Assembly (NCBI GenBank): GCA_004352715.1
Contig: SCFE01000118.1
Coordinates: forward strand, 1,023,220-1,087,219
DNA length: 64,000 nucleotides
Source: Hofstenia miamia
Taxonomy: Eukaryota; Xenacoelomorpha; Acoela
Direction: 5' to 3'
In this document: positions 1-10,649 of the stretch, one piece after another
Position numbering within the stretch: position 1 is the first letter of the stretch
How the letters are laid out: the number at the start of each line of letters is the position of its first letter
The notes under the pieces: generated by a model
Told to the model about the DNA's origin: nothing
What the model saw: only the letters and a program-made list of their open reading frames with translations
Database searches by the model: none
Program-made: the position numbers and the translations under genes

Positions 1-2265
1 AACTTTGTTTGGTAAGTGTTTTCAAATAATTACGAAGTACCAGTTTAATTAATTAACTTTTTTGTTTGACCATTTTAAAGTTTACAAAATTCTCGTTGTC
101 TTTTATCTTTATAGTTTTCCTCTAAAACGTCTCAATACGTTTCCACAAAGCGTGAAAAAATAGGTGTTCAGTCTCATTTTTTTTGCAGCCACCTATACAT
201 TTAGTTCATAAATATAACAAATTATCAATTGACTGAGTGATATAAAATATAATTGGAAATGCTTTGGGAGCATCTTTAATGCATTTGGGAAATTTCAGTA
301 GAATCAAACCCGTTCTAACTATGCGAAATTCAGTTTTGGAATTTAAATGTTACCAATAAAGCCAAAACCTGTAATGTTACTGTTACTCATTATAATGAAA
401 CTCGCATTGAATTGAAGCATTTAAGTTGATTTATGTTTGCTGACTTTTCACATTGTTCTAAATTAGCTTTCTATTCTATGCCAAGAATGTAACTTCCTCC
501 ATCGATATAGTTAATTCAACTGTCAAAATCGCTTTCACTCTGGTCAAGTAGTGTATTTTAAACAAGATTTGTTTTTTAAATCGCTATAGTTCAATTTAAT
601 TATATTAATGCTTGATTCAAAAAACTAGGAACTTGATCTACTTGGCCTCAATTTTCTTACATAGGTAATCAAGTTCATAACGATTATTCCTTAACTTTCA
701 GCATACGCTTTTGCTTTTCGTGTTCACCTCAGAATTTGTTATGGTACTGTGATATACAAAGACCTAACATAAAAGACTTTCGATTACCTGAAATTTCGAG
801 GTCAGAAAGTCAGCACGAAAAGTTGCCAGATGAACATAGGGACAGTTGAATAATTAGTAAATTCAATTGTAGTTAGAATGTAATTCCATATTTTTCCATT
901 TTCGTTAACCAATGTTTGTACTAAATATTCTGGAGTCAGAATCAGAAAAGGTTAAATCAGCACAGGCTAATCTGGGTAATATGATTGGAATATGATAAAC
1001 AGTCTATTTTCTTAGTACAAGAATACCACGATCATCAATGAGTAGGGAAGGGACTATACAATTCTAGCTACTTTGAATGTCATCTTAAATGACACCGTGA
1101 TGTGATGGCGGTTGCAATATTTAGCTTAGCAGTAGTTGTGTATTGCACTGCAAATGCGATCGATCACAGTCATTTTCTGTACATTTTCTTGCAGGTTTCA
1201 CGTTAGTTTACTATGGGTATAAGCTAAGATTTTGCACTATGTCTCTGCGTGTTGGTAGTGCAGTCTTCTAATTTTCACAATAAATAAAGTGTAATAAGAA
1301 CATGGTGATTTTAAAACCCGAACAGTAAATGTTAGCCTAAATTCATTTCATGTCCCGCATAGCCTAAAATCTGTTTAAAAGTTTCCAATGTATAAATTTA
1401 GATTAACGCTACATAATTCATTATGAATTTCTGAAAAACAATGGAAATGCAAAGTGTCAGCCATAACTCAAAGCATTGAAATTCTGATAAAAATGAATGT
1501 AACATTAGTAAACAATGGATTAACTCAACACATGGGAGCATTCCAGTTGAAAGATCAATGAAGTTCCCTATGATTGTCACAATTATGCAAAAGTAGTCTC
1601 TTAGCCTCCTCACTGCTCGTGACTGATATCTTCAGTCAGCAAAATGGTTCGCTCATGCAATTATAAAGATTTGCACTAAAACTTGTTTTTCTGCCTGAAG
1701 TACATGGAAATAAGAACTTTTTTCAATAGCAAATATGATTTTGGTAAAAATATTCAAATTCTTTCCATGCCCAGTGTTCAGATGGTGAGGCAGTCTAATG
1801 CCCTGAAATAATTTGCTGTGAGTGCCGTTCAGACGCGCAATGCGCAAAGTCAGAGGTTGTCGCGCAACAAGAGCACGACTGGACAGAACAGCACCAAATC
1901 GCGAATTAAATTCTGAAGAAAGAGAAAGCAATTTTCTCTCTTATGGTGTTTTCAGGTTTAAATGTATTCATTAATCCATTAATAATTATTTGAAGAAACC
2001 ATCACAGATTTTGAAATATTCCTAGTAGAATTAGACTTAATTTCGGCATTGTATATAGTTTATTGATAGGTCGTACCGCTAGGCAGAGTGCTCAAACTTT
2101 ACAAACAGTTCTCTTCAGAGGAGATTGCGTTGTGTGAATGTGAAGCAGCTGTTAAATCGTTGCTTTTTGAGAGTGCAAACTACTTTAGTGATGGTGATGC
2201 TGTCATTGATAAGGATTTCGTAAATAAATATTGTTCCCTCTTTCAAAGTAAGAAATAGATGGTTA
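1..2265. other. No confirmed gene; two exon-like stretches
   Basis: AT-rich sequence with no long open frame and no recognised domain. Two plus-strand stretches look like terminal exons but are unproven. One runs from about 732 to 848, after a pyrimidine-rich acceptor ending CACCTCAG, and closes with TGA. The other runs from 2070 to 2258, after TTGATAG, with 62 codons then TAG. Neither resembles a family I know, and open frames of this size occur by chance here. Confidence 0.3.
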
Positions 2266-3525
2266 TACGAGGGGTGATCAAAAAGTTTTGCAACCAATTC
2301 ATTTATTTAAAGAAAAATTACAAAGTTGAAAAATCAATGGTCACATTCCTTCAAAGTACTTTCCGTCACTATCTATGCACCACTGCATCCGCATCTTCCA
2401 ACTCTGGAAGCATCCATGGTACTTCGAAGTAGGTATGCTCCACAGTTCTGAACGAACTGCTCTTGCCAAGTCTTGAATCCTTGAAAACTGCCTTCCAGAA
2501 ATGGCTTTTTCTACTTTTGGAAATAACCAAAAGTCGCAAGGAGCCAAGTTTGGGGAGTACGGTGGGTGTGCAAGCAGCTAGATTCCTTGCTCCTCCAGAT
2601 AGGACATAGTTGTGGCTGCAGTGTGAGGTGCGGCATTGTCGTGATGGAGCAGCAAATAGGATCCACTTCAGGTTTTTGCAGTTTCAGCCCTGTTGCGGAG
2701 AACCTCGGTCAAAACAGTGTTGGTGTAGTACCCGGCATTGATTGCTGACTTCTCAGGTAGAATATCAAGAGCAACAACACCTTGGGTGTTGAAGAAGATG
2801 GTGAACATCCTCTTCCTGCGGCGAAAACTCGTCTTCAAAACCTGAGTTCGAGGGTCATCTTCAGTCAGCCAGACCATGTTGGAGGACTTGTCGGCCATTG
2901 TGAATAAGGAGGTCCAGCACTCATCTCCTGTCACAACATCAGAGAGTCGCTTCGTTCCATTTTCTGAAAGCATTTCAAGCCACCGGCGGCAAATCTGGAC
3001 TCTTTCTGCCCGCTGATCATCTGTGATCATGTGCGGTATCTTTAATTCGTAATGGTTAATGCTGTAGGCACTTCCATAACTTATGGACAACTCAGCAGCA
3101 CAATGGCCTCTGCATGAGCAACAATGTCCATGGTCAAGGAAGAGCGTGGCCGACGTGAGCGTTCCTCATTTTCCAAAGAGTCCCTACCATCGTTGAAGTG
3201 TCAGATCCATCGGGCAACAGTGTCAAATGAAGGTACACTTTTTGGGAAGACGTCTGCTAACTCGTGATGAATTTCCTTTGCCTTAAACCCAGTTTCATAC
3301 GTGTAAAATGTAGGCGCGAAAGTTGTCTTTTGTTGGCTCCATTCAGAGTGTAAAACCAGTGTAACTTATGAGACTGATTGTGAATGGCAGCGACTACTTA
3401 TAGCTATATTATGCGTGAACTTAGCTCAGATATCGATTGAAGCATGACAGAAATATCTACTTGATTACAGTTCATTTATTCAATAGAGACATACTGGTTG
3501 CAGAACTTATTGATCACCCCTCGTA
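2266..3525 (-). mobile_element. Full-length mariner transposon with 30-bp TIRs
   Basis: The ends form terminal inverted repeats of about 30 bp that match at 28 positions: the left begins TACGAGGGGTGATCA and the right ends TGATCACCCCTCGTA. The outermost TA pairs (2266-2267 and 3524-3525) are the target-site duplication expected of Tc1/mariner insertion. A length near 1.26 kb is the usual size of a complete mariner. The transposase lies on the minus strand and is dead (separate entry). The element sits 0.4 kb downstream of the ELMO-like exon at 3933-4114, probably in an intron or 3' flank of that gene. Confidence 0.93.
2341..3380 (-). pseudogene. mariner transposase pseudogene (DD34D type)
   Basis: Mariner transposases cut and paste their own element using a DDD metal site after an N-terminal paired helix-turn-helix. 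All three catalytic regions can be found on the minus strand, but not in one frame. The first is GDECW, inside an open stretch at 2668-3090. The second is an HDNAAPH-like motif near 2620-2648. The third is APCDFWLFPK, at the start of an open stretch at 2341-2547. Upstream (about 3100-3380) are recognisable N-terminal pieces, such as a stretch reading FNDGRDSLENEERSRRPRS, broken by stops. Frame changes between the D motifs and stops in the N-terminal part mean no functional protein. The reading order and spacing match the family, so the call is secure; the subfamily is not. Confidence 0.9.
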
Positions 3526-3932
3526 ATGGTGACTCTGAAAAAACAATAACAGAAATATATTATTTATTAATGATTGCAAGTATTCTTAAGATTATTTACA
3601 AATGATTTAATTTTTTTATGATTTATCCATTTTCATTTATTCTCATTATAATGTGTAAATATATTTAATTAAAGATCGCACCATATACGAATGAAAAATT
3701 GATAGCTCCGAAAATGCCATTTTGTCGATTTTGCCAGAAAAATCTATACGCAACGAAATTTGATAAGAAATTTGAACTTAAACGATTTTTGTATTACTAA
3801 AGGAAACTGATCAATTAAAATAAATGTAAAAAGGGATGGTGTTTTAGAGCTTGTCGTTAATACTAATACTAAAAATTAAAATATCTTTGGAAACTATTAT
3901 GTAGTATGAATTTGCATTTCAAACTAACTTAC

Positions 3933-4114
3933 TCTTCCTGGCAGAATTTTGTTACAAGAAGTTGGAGGCCTCTTTTTTCAAAGAACTGCTCGACAAATTT
4001 TATTTCATCAGAACTTTTCAATGATGTCTGCAGGCTTTTTAGTTCCGCAACATTGGATTTATCAGAGAGTTTCCCTTTGGAGAGCATTGTAGCGATTCTT
4101 TCGGCCTTTACGTA
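3933..4114 (-). CDS. Exon of an ELMO/CED-12-like gene (ARM-repeat start)
   Basis: This 182-base minus-strand exon has a good acceptor (ATATATTTCAG before TACGTAAAG) and a consensus donor (GAAGA then GTAAGTT). It is open throughout and encodes about 60 residues, among them AERIATMLSKGKLSD and DEIKFVEQFFEKRGLQLL. The pattern of a short helix, an 'xLxxLxxLSxD' helix, then 'F...F....G...L' matches the part of ELMO proteins that follows the N-terminal ubiquitin-like domain and starts the armadillo-like repeats. Formin FH3 domains have a similar pattern and are the main alternative. ELMO proteins partner DOCK family exchange factors to activate Rac in engulfment and cell migration. The exon starts in phase 0, exactly as the upstream exon at 5219-5345 ends. 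Identity is inferred from remembered family patterns, not from a search. Confidence 0.6.
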
Positions 4115-4159
4115 CTGAAATATATAAACATGTCCAAAAACATTGATAAACGTGTGTTT

Positions 4160-4556
4160 AATAACCCTTATTTAAAAAAAGCGGGTTGATTTCGCCCCCC
4201 CCCCTGTAAAGGATTTCAAATTTTAGCATTTTGAAAATTACGATATGGCTTCACTTCTCGACATTTTATACCTATTTTAAACTAAGAAAGCATCCAAAAT
4301 GTATCCTATTGATTAAATCCAAGACTTTACAAGTCACTAATTTTTCTTAACTATCATTAAAATGAGGATGTCAGCAGTGTAATAATGATGTCATCATCTA
4401 TATAAAGGGCTAATTGTGTAGAAGAAAGACTGTTTAGTAACGTAGAAAGTTCCATGGAAAAGTACTTAGTAGGAAATAGCTTTTAAGAGGAGGGACAGAA
4501 TCAACCCTCTAGTGAGTTCAACAGACAAAAACGATATCTGGCAAATAGGGTTAAAA
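4160..4556. repeat. MITE-like inverted-repeat element in the ELMO-like intron
   Basis: Two nested inverted motifs face each other. The outer pair is AATAACCCTTATTT at 4160-4173 and AAATAGGGTTAAAA at 4543-4556. The inner pair is GGGTTGATTTCGCCCC near 4183-4200 and GGGACAGAATCAACCCT near 4491-4507. Spacing between outer and inner motifs differs on the two sides, so an indel or decay must be assumed. There is no coding capacity. The element lies between the two ELMO-like exons. Confidence 0.4.
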
Positions 4557-5218
4557 CTAACCCACAATTATGAAGTTTGATAGAAAAAACGGTAAAGTAT
4601 ATACAGGAACGGGAGAGCATTAATTAAATTTAAATTCATTTCATTTGAAAATATATTAATATTTTGATTAAAAATTGGTTAATGCAATAAATACAATGGA
4701 ACCATTTGGAAAAATACATATAATTATAAAGCATTAATAATCAAATTTCAATAGATAAAGTATATTAAATTAATGAAAATTAATTCCATTTTCAAAAAGA
4801 ACTAATCTCATTTAAACAAGATATTAAGTACAAATTTACACGTAAAATATCATATTAACACTATTGTATATTTCTTATTCAATTTTGCTCATACCTGCTA
4901 TTTATTTATAAATCAATAGCTTTCACTTCAATACTATGAAGTCAATTTAAAAACATCTTAAAATGCTATCTGAGTAGCAAATTGATTTCAATCAAGTCTC
5001 TTTAAGAAGATTGTAATTTAATTCATCTAACCTAAAACAAATTATAGAATAATCCAGCAATTTCAAAATGCGTACCATTATAACTTACACTATGCAAATA
5101 CATTATGGAAATCTCAAATTTACATAAACTTAATTTTAATCTCAAGAACAAATAAAAGTTTACCCCAAATATACATTTTTGTTGTATTGAGAAACAACAA
5201 ATATGTTCGTAAACTTAC

Positions 5219-5345
5219 AGGATCTTCCACAAGAATATAGAGCTGCCCAAGAAGAATATCATTTCGATCCACATCACAAACTGGCGAGAAGTAATCGTTA
5301 TTGTACTTCAGGTAAAGCTTGTTTGACTTATAGGGAAGTTTATTT
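5219..5345 (-). CDS. Exon of an ELMO/CED-12-like gene (ubiquitin-like domain end)
   Basis: This 127-base minus-strand exon lies between a TCCATTTAG acceptor (exon starts at 5345) and a GAAGATCCT/GTAAGT donor (exon ends at 5219). It is open in one frame and encodes a split first codon plus 42 codons, including YLKYNNDYFSPVCDVDRND and ILLGQLYILVEDP. In ELMO proteins the end of the Ras-binding, ubiquitin-like domain reads 'YxLxYxD...I....R.DI.NG..L.L..SP', which this stretch follows well. It ends in phase 0, compatible with the phase-0 start of the exon at 3933-4114; the intron between is about 1.1 kb. The exons before it (higher coordinates) and after it (lower coordinates) were not found. They may be diverged, lie in the gap at 7168, or fall beyond the window. 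Confidence 0.6.
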
Positions 5346-5367
5346 CTAAATGGAATTATACAATGCT

Positions 5368-5431
5368 TTAACCGAAGGCGATGACCTTTATTAATTTATT
5401 TAACCCAAGGCGATGACCTTTATTAATTTAT
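5368..5431. repeat. 32-bp tandem duplication
   Basis: Two adjacent 32-base units, each carrying AAGGCGATGACCTTTATTAA, differ at one position (G or C). They begin 22 bases upstream of the 5219-5345 exon, within the presumed intron. Confidence 0.9.
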
Positions 5432-7167
5432 ATGTCAACTGTTATAGAAAACATAGAACATACATGCTAATCAATTCAAATTGAATTTGTAGTAGTTGAA
5501 AGTAAAATTATTATGGCTATATTGAATCAATTCATTTCTAAAGCAAATCTAATCTAAAATCTTCGCTCATTATGTATCTTTTGCTGGTAAGTTTAATAAA
5601 AACATTATGAATGTCAAAGAAGTCATTCCTTATATAATCATCGTAAATTTGCACATACTTTAGAAATGTATATATGTTAATGAAAATTACATTTTTCATT
5701 CATAATAATGTGTAGTATAGTAAATTTTAAAATCATACTTTTTGAGGAAGTCATCAATGACGTTTGGAAGAGTTTGATTCTAAATGTTTCTTTTCTTAGA
5801 CAATCATTAATTGAAATCAAGATAAAAATTTTTAATTTAACAATACGTAAGCTCTGAAAGACACATTTAGCCGTTTTCTTCCGTTCACTAGATTTTGAAT
5901 ATACAGAAATTGAAAATAAAGTAACAAATATTATTTCATTATATTGCTTTAGAATGTCAGTTCAAAAGATCTATTTGAATTCTTAGCTAGGCCTATTTGA
6001 TATTTTTGCGTTTTTGTCCATATTGGTCTACACACTTATTATCTTACTATTTTTACAACCATAATTAACATTATAAAAAGCCAATGCAAATCAACTATAA
6101 TTTCTATATCACTCTTATAGAAAAAATGATTTTATACAATTCTTTTTAAATTTCATTAAAGAGCACCTTAAGGCTGTAGCAATAATTTATTGATGATTGT
6201 TTGCTAAGCAGATCTCAATTATAAATTTCCTTTCTTGTTTCAAGTGCACTGTACGCATATAACTGAATTCCAATTTTCAAAATATTTCATATTAAATTTG
6301 AAATACAGTTGAAAGCCAGTACTGCGTAAACCCGTTTTCCCAATATTCTTTACACAGCACTGGATTTTAGGGTAAAGTATGGACTAATTTATAATGAATT
6401 TGTAATAATGCATTACGAAGCCCTCAGAATGTACAGCTTTTTAAAAATGGGAATTTACAACTGCAAAAAATATTTTTTCTGAAATGTTTGTAGTTGTCAA
6501 GAAAAAAGTTTCCTCAACTTCTAAGGGGTTTTGAACAACATTCTTCAGCCATTTTACGCAATTCTGGAGCTTAATTGGAGCTATTGTCGTATTTGAGACA
6601 ACGAAAAATCTACACAGTATAGGATTCTTACGCAATATCTGCTTAATGCAGTACTGGAGTATAGCATGAAGACGTAATTGTATTTTGGACATGGGAATTT
6701 TATTTTTACGCAATCATGGATTTTTGCGCAGCACTGAAATTTCGTGTATAATTCCAGAAATATTCCCCAATTAACTAGTTTCGTGAATTAAGAAATATCT
6801 CAATTTTTCATTTACAGATATTTCTTTGTAAAATTTAAAATTTAATTATGAATGTGGAACTCAATGGATATCGGATACTTTTTAATGCTTTCGGTCACTT
6901 TAAAGTTTCTTCAAAGGTAGTTGAATATTTTTAATATAAAAAGCATTTAAATAGAACCTCTTCTAAGGTAACGAGCATGGTGAACTCTTCGAATTGAATG
7001 CCGAATTTTAATCCCCCACGTGAATTCATTGTTCCGATAATATCTACTGAACTCCGCCTCCTAAATGCATCTGGGTAAAAGCATAATGTATCAATAAGAT
7101 GTAGTAACTAGAGCAATTTTTATTTTAGCTTAAAAAGCATATGCTTTACCTCAGGGTTGTACTGGGG
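5432..7167. other. Intron or intergenic sequence; one possible exon
   Basis: AT-rich with no recognised gene. On the minus strand from about 7070 to 6965, after a TTTTACCCAG acceptor, one frame is open and reads RRRSSVDIIGTMNSRGGLKF. It lacks a convincing donor and I do not recognise it. At 7149 a CTGAG/GTAAAG donor-like site runs into the assembly gap, so an exon of the ELMO-like gene could be hidden in the missing sequence. Confidence 0.25.
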
Positions 7168-7217
7168 NNNNNNNNNNNNNNNNNNNNNNNNNNNNNNNNN
7201 NNNNNNNNNNNNNNNNN
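7168..7217. other. Assembly gap (50 N)
   Basis: Fifty undetermined bases in a stretch that could hold an exon on the minus strand. Confidence 0.99.
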
Positions 7218-7504
7218 CAGCTGGCAACAATTGGGGGTGATGTTATGCCAGTTTATCAAATTCTGATCGTTAATCGCTGTTCTTGTAATATAGTGTACAG
7301 CGAACGATGACAGAAGAATAAAATTGTTTCTGCTAACATCAAGATAAAAAATAGCATCATTAACACATCGGCTAATTCATTCGCAGTTTGGGCTTGCAGT
7401 CAGTTGATAGAATTCAAGCACTTTTTTATTTTCAAAACTTCCAAGTGCTGGTACTCGTCACGTGCAAGCTTATTCGAATGGTCAATATTTACAGACAAAC
7501 TTAA

Positions 7505-7707
7505 CACTAGAAAGTCCGAGCGGTGACATTTGACCGCCTTGCACATCTTATTGCCTCATGTAATGAGAATTTAAATAGAAAACCAGCTTATATTATTCTT
7601 CTGACACTTTTCTTTCATTTGCTTTGTTTTCGTTTTCGTTTTACTTGAAACAGTCAATTCTGACAGCTGCATGAATTTAAAATATAGTATCATTGGACTT
7701 TCTAGTG
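7505..7707. mobile_element. piggyBac-type MITE, 203 bp
   Basis: The left end is TTAA followed by CACTAGAAAGTCC. The right end is GGACTTTCTAGTG followed by CTAA, one base off TTAA. piggyBac elements insert at TTAA and typically begin C(C/A)CTAGAAA, so both the termini and the target site fit the family. There is no room for a transposase, so this is a non-autonomous copy. Confidence 0.75.
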
Positions 7708-7711
7708 CTAA

Positions 7712-10301
7712 ACATGCTCCTCATAGCATGATGATTCAATTCACAACTTGGACTTTAGATAGTGTATTCCTCTGCAGTGGACAAATTTGACAGTGAAATT
7801 CAGGCAGGAATTTTGAAACTTCTGGAGTTATCAACTACATCAGCAGAGGTTGAAACCTGCTGTAGTAAAGCAAGACTAATCTTATGATTACTTAGAATGA
7901 AACGAAATCTCTAGACGACTGAAGACTTTTGTTTGTTTGCTATAACTAAAATAATTAGTGATGTTGAAGATATGGATAATTTCAGCTCACAATCAATGTG
8001 ATAGAAATGAGCGGAGTGTTATTTAGTATTATGATTTGTAGCCACACACACTGTAAATTATATTGACCAAACAACTCTTTCATAATGAATTTGTTTAAGT
8101 AGACTCGGCTTTTACACCAATTTAGCTGTTCAATTTTAAGTAATATTATTTTTCAAAAATTTTTCTTAGTATTGTACAAACCATGAAACCTTCGATGGGA
8201 TGGTAAATATTCCGAAGTAGCTACCAGCTTATCTGAACTCTTTTTAAAACCAACAATTACAATGTTCCGTGTTAACACTCAATATTTGAACAATTTGGAA
8301 GAAATAAGTATCAACTTAAGCAAATTTATAAAGAAACAATGTTTAAGTTGTTGAATAAATATGTTTTTTATGTATAACACATAAAGAAAAGAATTTAAGG
8401 TATTCATTTATTGAATACTTATATTTATCGAATTTAACTACATTTTAAATAAATTTTTTCTCTAAGATGGTATTTCAAAATTTGTGATTCTATTAATGGA
8501 AGCATATTTTCACCAATCATGTTTGTAAGTGGCAAAATTTAACAACCATTCACAACAGAGCAACTACCTCATAGTTTCATAAACATTTCTTTGAACATGA
8601 AATAGTTGTGTTTTGCAAAAATGGCTAAATACAGAAACAGTAAGGAAAATAGATTGGGATTAAATTCAGGGAACAAATCTATTTTTCTTTTGTAATTTTG
8701 AGACTGCCACTAGTTCAGCAAGTACTAAATAAAGTCATTTATCTCGGAATAACATCTATTAATTTAAATAAATGTTACCAGATTTGCAAATTTGTACATA
8801 ATTTTCGACTTGAAAGAGCTAAACTAACTGAATTCCGGCCAAATCACGTCCAAATATATTGAATAAAAATTTATATTATTCCCAAAGCAATATAATGGAA
8901 AAAGGCGGTCCAAGGCTTACTGAAAATGGGAAAACTAAATTTAATGGAATTCCCAAATCAAATTGCAACTTTGACTAGTTATAAGAAAGACATTCAAGTT
9001 GCTTAAAATTTTATTATGTACTAGTAAAACTTTTGCAACACTCACTAAATAATAATCAAAGTATCAAATAATAAATTTATTTAATGCAATCATAAAAAGG
9101 AGCTGACCCCCTGACGTTGTACTTCGCTTCCTCTGACGCTTTTTAAATATGAAACATTATAATATAATTTACTTGTGAAATCCAATGCGCATATATCTTT
9201 TCAACAAAATCATTTGCAATATATAGATATATTATGTAATATTATTGCATTCTTGTTAATAAAAAATAAAATCATCATCTCCATGTAAGGCTCTCTTCAG
9301 CTTGATCAAATTGACCTCTTGCAGTGAGGTCACACATGTTTTAACTCAATTATTTGGCTAGGCTCCTTTTGGCCCTCTGGCTACGTCCCTGATTACCATA
9401 AATCTATAAGAACTAGACAACATATATGCTAATCACTGCAAATGCAACATACGCAAGGCTTAAGTAAAGGCAATAAACATATTTTGAAATATTTGAATTT
9501 ATTGAATTTTTTATAAACATTAATGTTTAAATTCATTGTAAAAATAGGTTTATTAAATACGGGAATTTCCAAGGGACAAATTAAGAATTTAATATAATTA
9601 TTTAGCAAATTAAATTTTTTGTTATATTTCGATATTAATTTTCATAAAAGCTATTTTAGAAATTATTAATCCAAAGTTATGTAAAATATATTTTTTTGCA
9701 AATTGAAATCAAATAATAGTATAAATTCTCAATCAACATTTAATCTTCAGCAAAAGAACACCTGTTTTGTTTCAACATTTTTAGGTCGCATTTAAGAAGG
9801 CTAAGTACTAGATAATGAAAATCGAAATTTCTTAAAACACTAAATTTTTATTAAAAAACTAATAAAAAATCTCTAGAAATAAGTAGTGCAAGAATGTATG
9901 CACTTAATTTATCAAAAACTCTTTGACTGAAATTTTTAATTTACACTTAGGCCCTTAACGGCTTGAATCTTGACTTCGAAAAACTTTCTCAGGTTGAATC
10001 AGTCGTCAACAAGTCAAAATTATAATTCCTAAGAACTTAATGAAAATATAACAAATTTAGAATCCACTTAAATACGCCTGAAACCTTTACGTAATATAAT
10101 AGCGTATATTAATTTGTATACACTTACGGACATATGCACTATTTACAAACTTTTAAATTTCCGAAGTAGAAAGTAATTACATATATTGCAAGCAAAACTG
10201 TTAAACCAATATATTTTATTTATAAAACATAGACCATACCCACAAACACAACACATACATACCACGTCCAAAAGACAATTTAAAAATAATAGGCTACACA
10301 T

Positions 10302-10303
<2 letters not shown>
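7712..10303. other. Gene-poor AT-rich stretch
   Basis: No open frame with protein-like character. Two small items stand out. At 9312-9332 TGACCT and AGGTCA face outward, 9 bases apart. Near 9375-9395 the minus strand reads CAGGGACGTAGCCAGAGGGC, which looks like one end of a hAT element; no partner end was found. Confidence 0.5.
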
Positions 10304-10334
<31 letters not shown>

Positions 10335-10480
10335 NNNNNNNNNNNNNNNNNNNNNNNNNNNNNNNNNNNNNNNNNNNNNNNNNNNNNNNNNNNNNNNNNN
10401 NNNNNNNNNNNNNNNNNNNNNNNNNNNNNNNNNNNNNNNNNNNNNNNNNNNNNNNNNNNNNNNNNNNTATATATATATAT
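10304..10480. repeat. (TA)n microsatellite with 133-N gap
   Basis: An uninterrupted TA run enters the gap at 10335 and another leaves it at 10468. The unsequenced part is probably more of the same repeat. Confidence 0.95.
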
Positions 10481-10557
10481 CTTTTTGTATATTTCGTGAA
10501 TAATTCAATTGCTTTGACGTTCTAAATTTGTACTGCTTAGCAAAAATTGTGTGTTCC

Positions 10558-10645
10558 CACTATCGACTTTTATCGTCTGTTAAGAAATCGGTGATAAAAG
10601 TCGATAGTGTCTGCTTTTTTATCAACTGATCAAAGTCGATAGTAG
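10558..10645. repeat. Perfect 17-bp hairpin plus a third half-copy
   Basis: CACTATCGACTTTTATC at 10558-10574 and its exact reverse complement at 10593-10609 enclose an 18-base loop. A third related arm, ATCAAAGTCGATAGTAGAAAC, follows at about 10629-10649, with a slightly extended match to the first arm. It could be a small MITE end or a transcribed hairpin. There is no coding sequence. Confidence 0.8.
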
Positions 10646-10649
10646 AAAC

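Noticed and set aside
1398-1931. Minus-strand open frames of 71 and 92 codons
   Set aside because: No splice context, domain or codon pattern that I can support; the GC-rich part near 1830-1880 may be a repeat but has no partner in the window.
6441-6713. Minus-strand frame of 90 codons
   Set aside because: Phe/Ile/Asn-rich chance frame in AT-rich sequence, no motif.
10143-10508. Open frames spanning the TA run and gap
   Set aside because: They are TA dinucleotides read as Tyr-Ile and N read as unknown residues; not genes.
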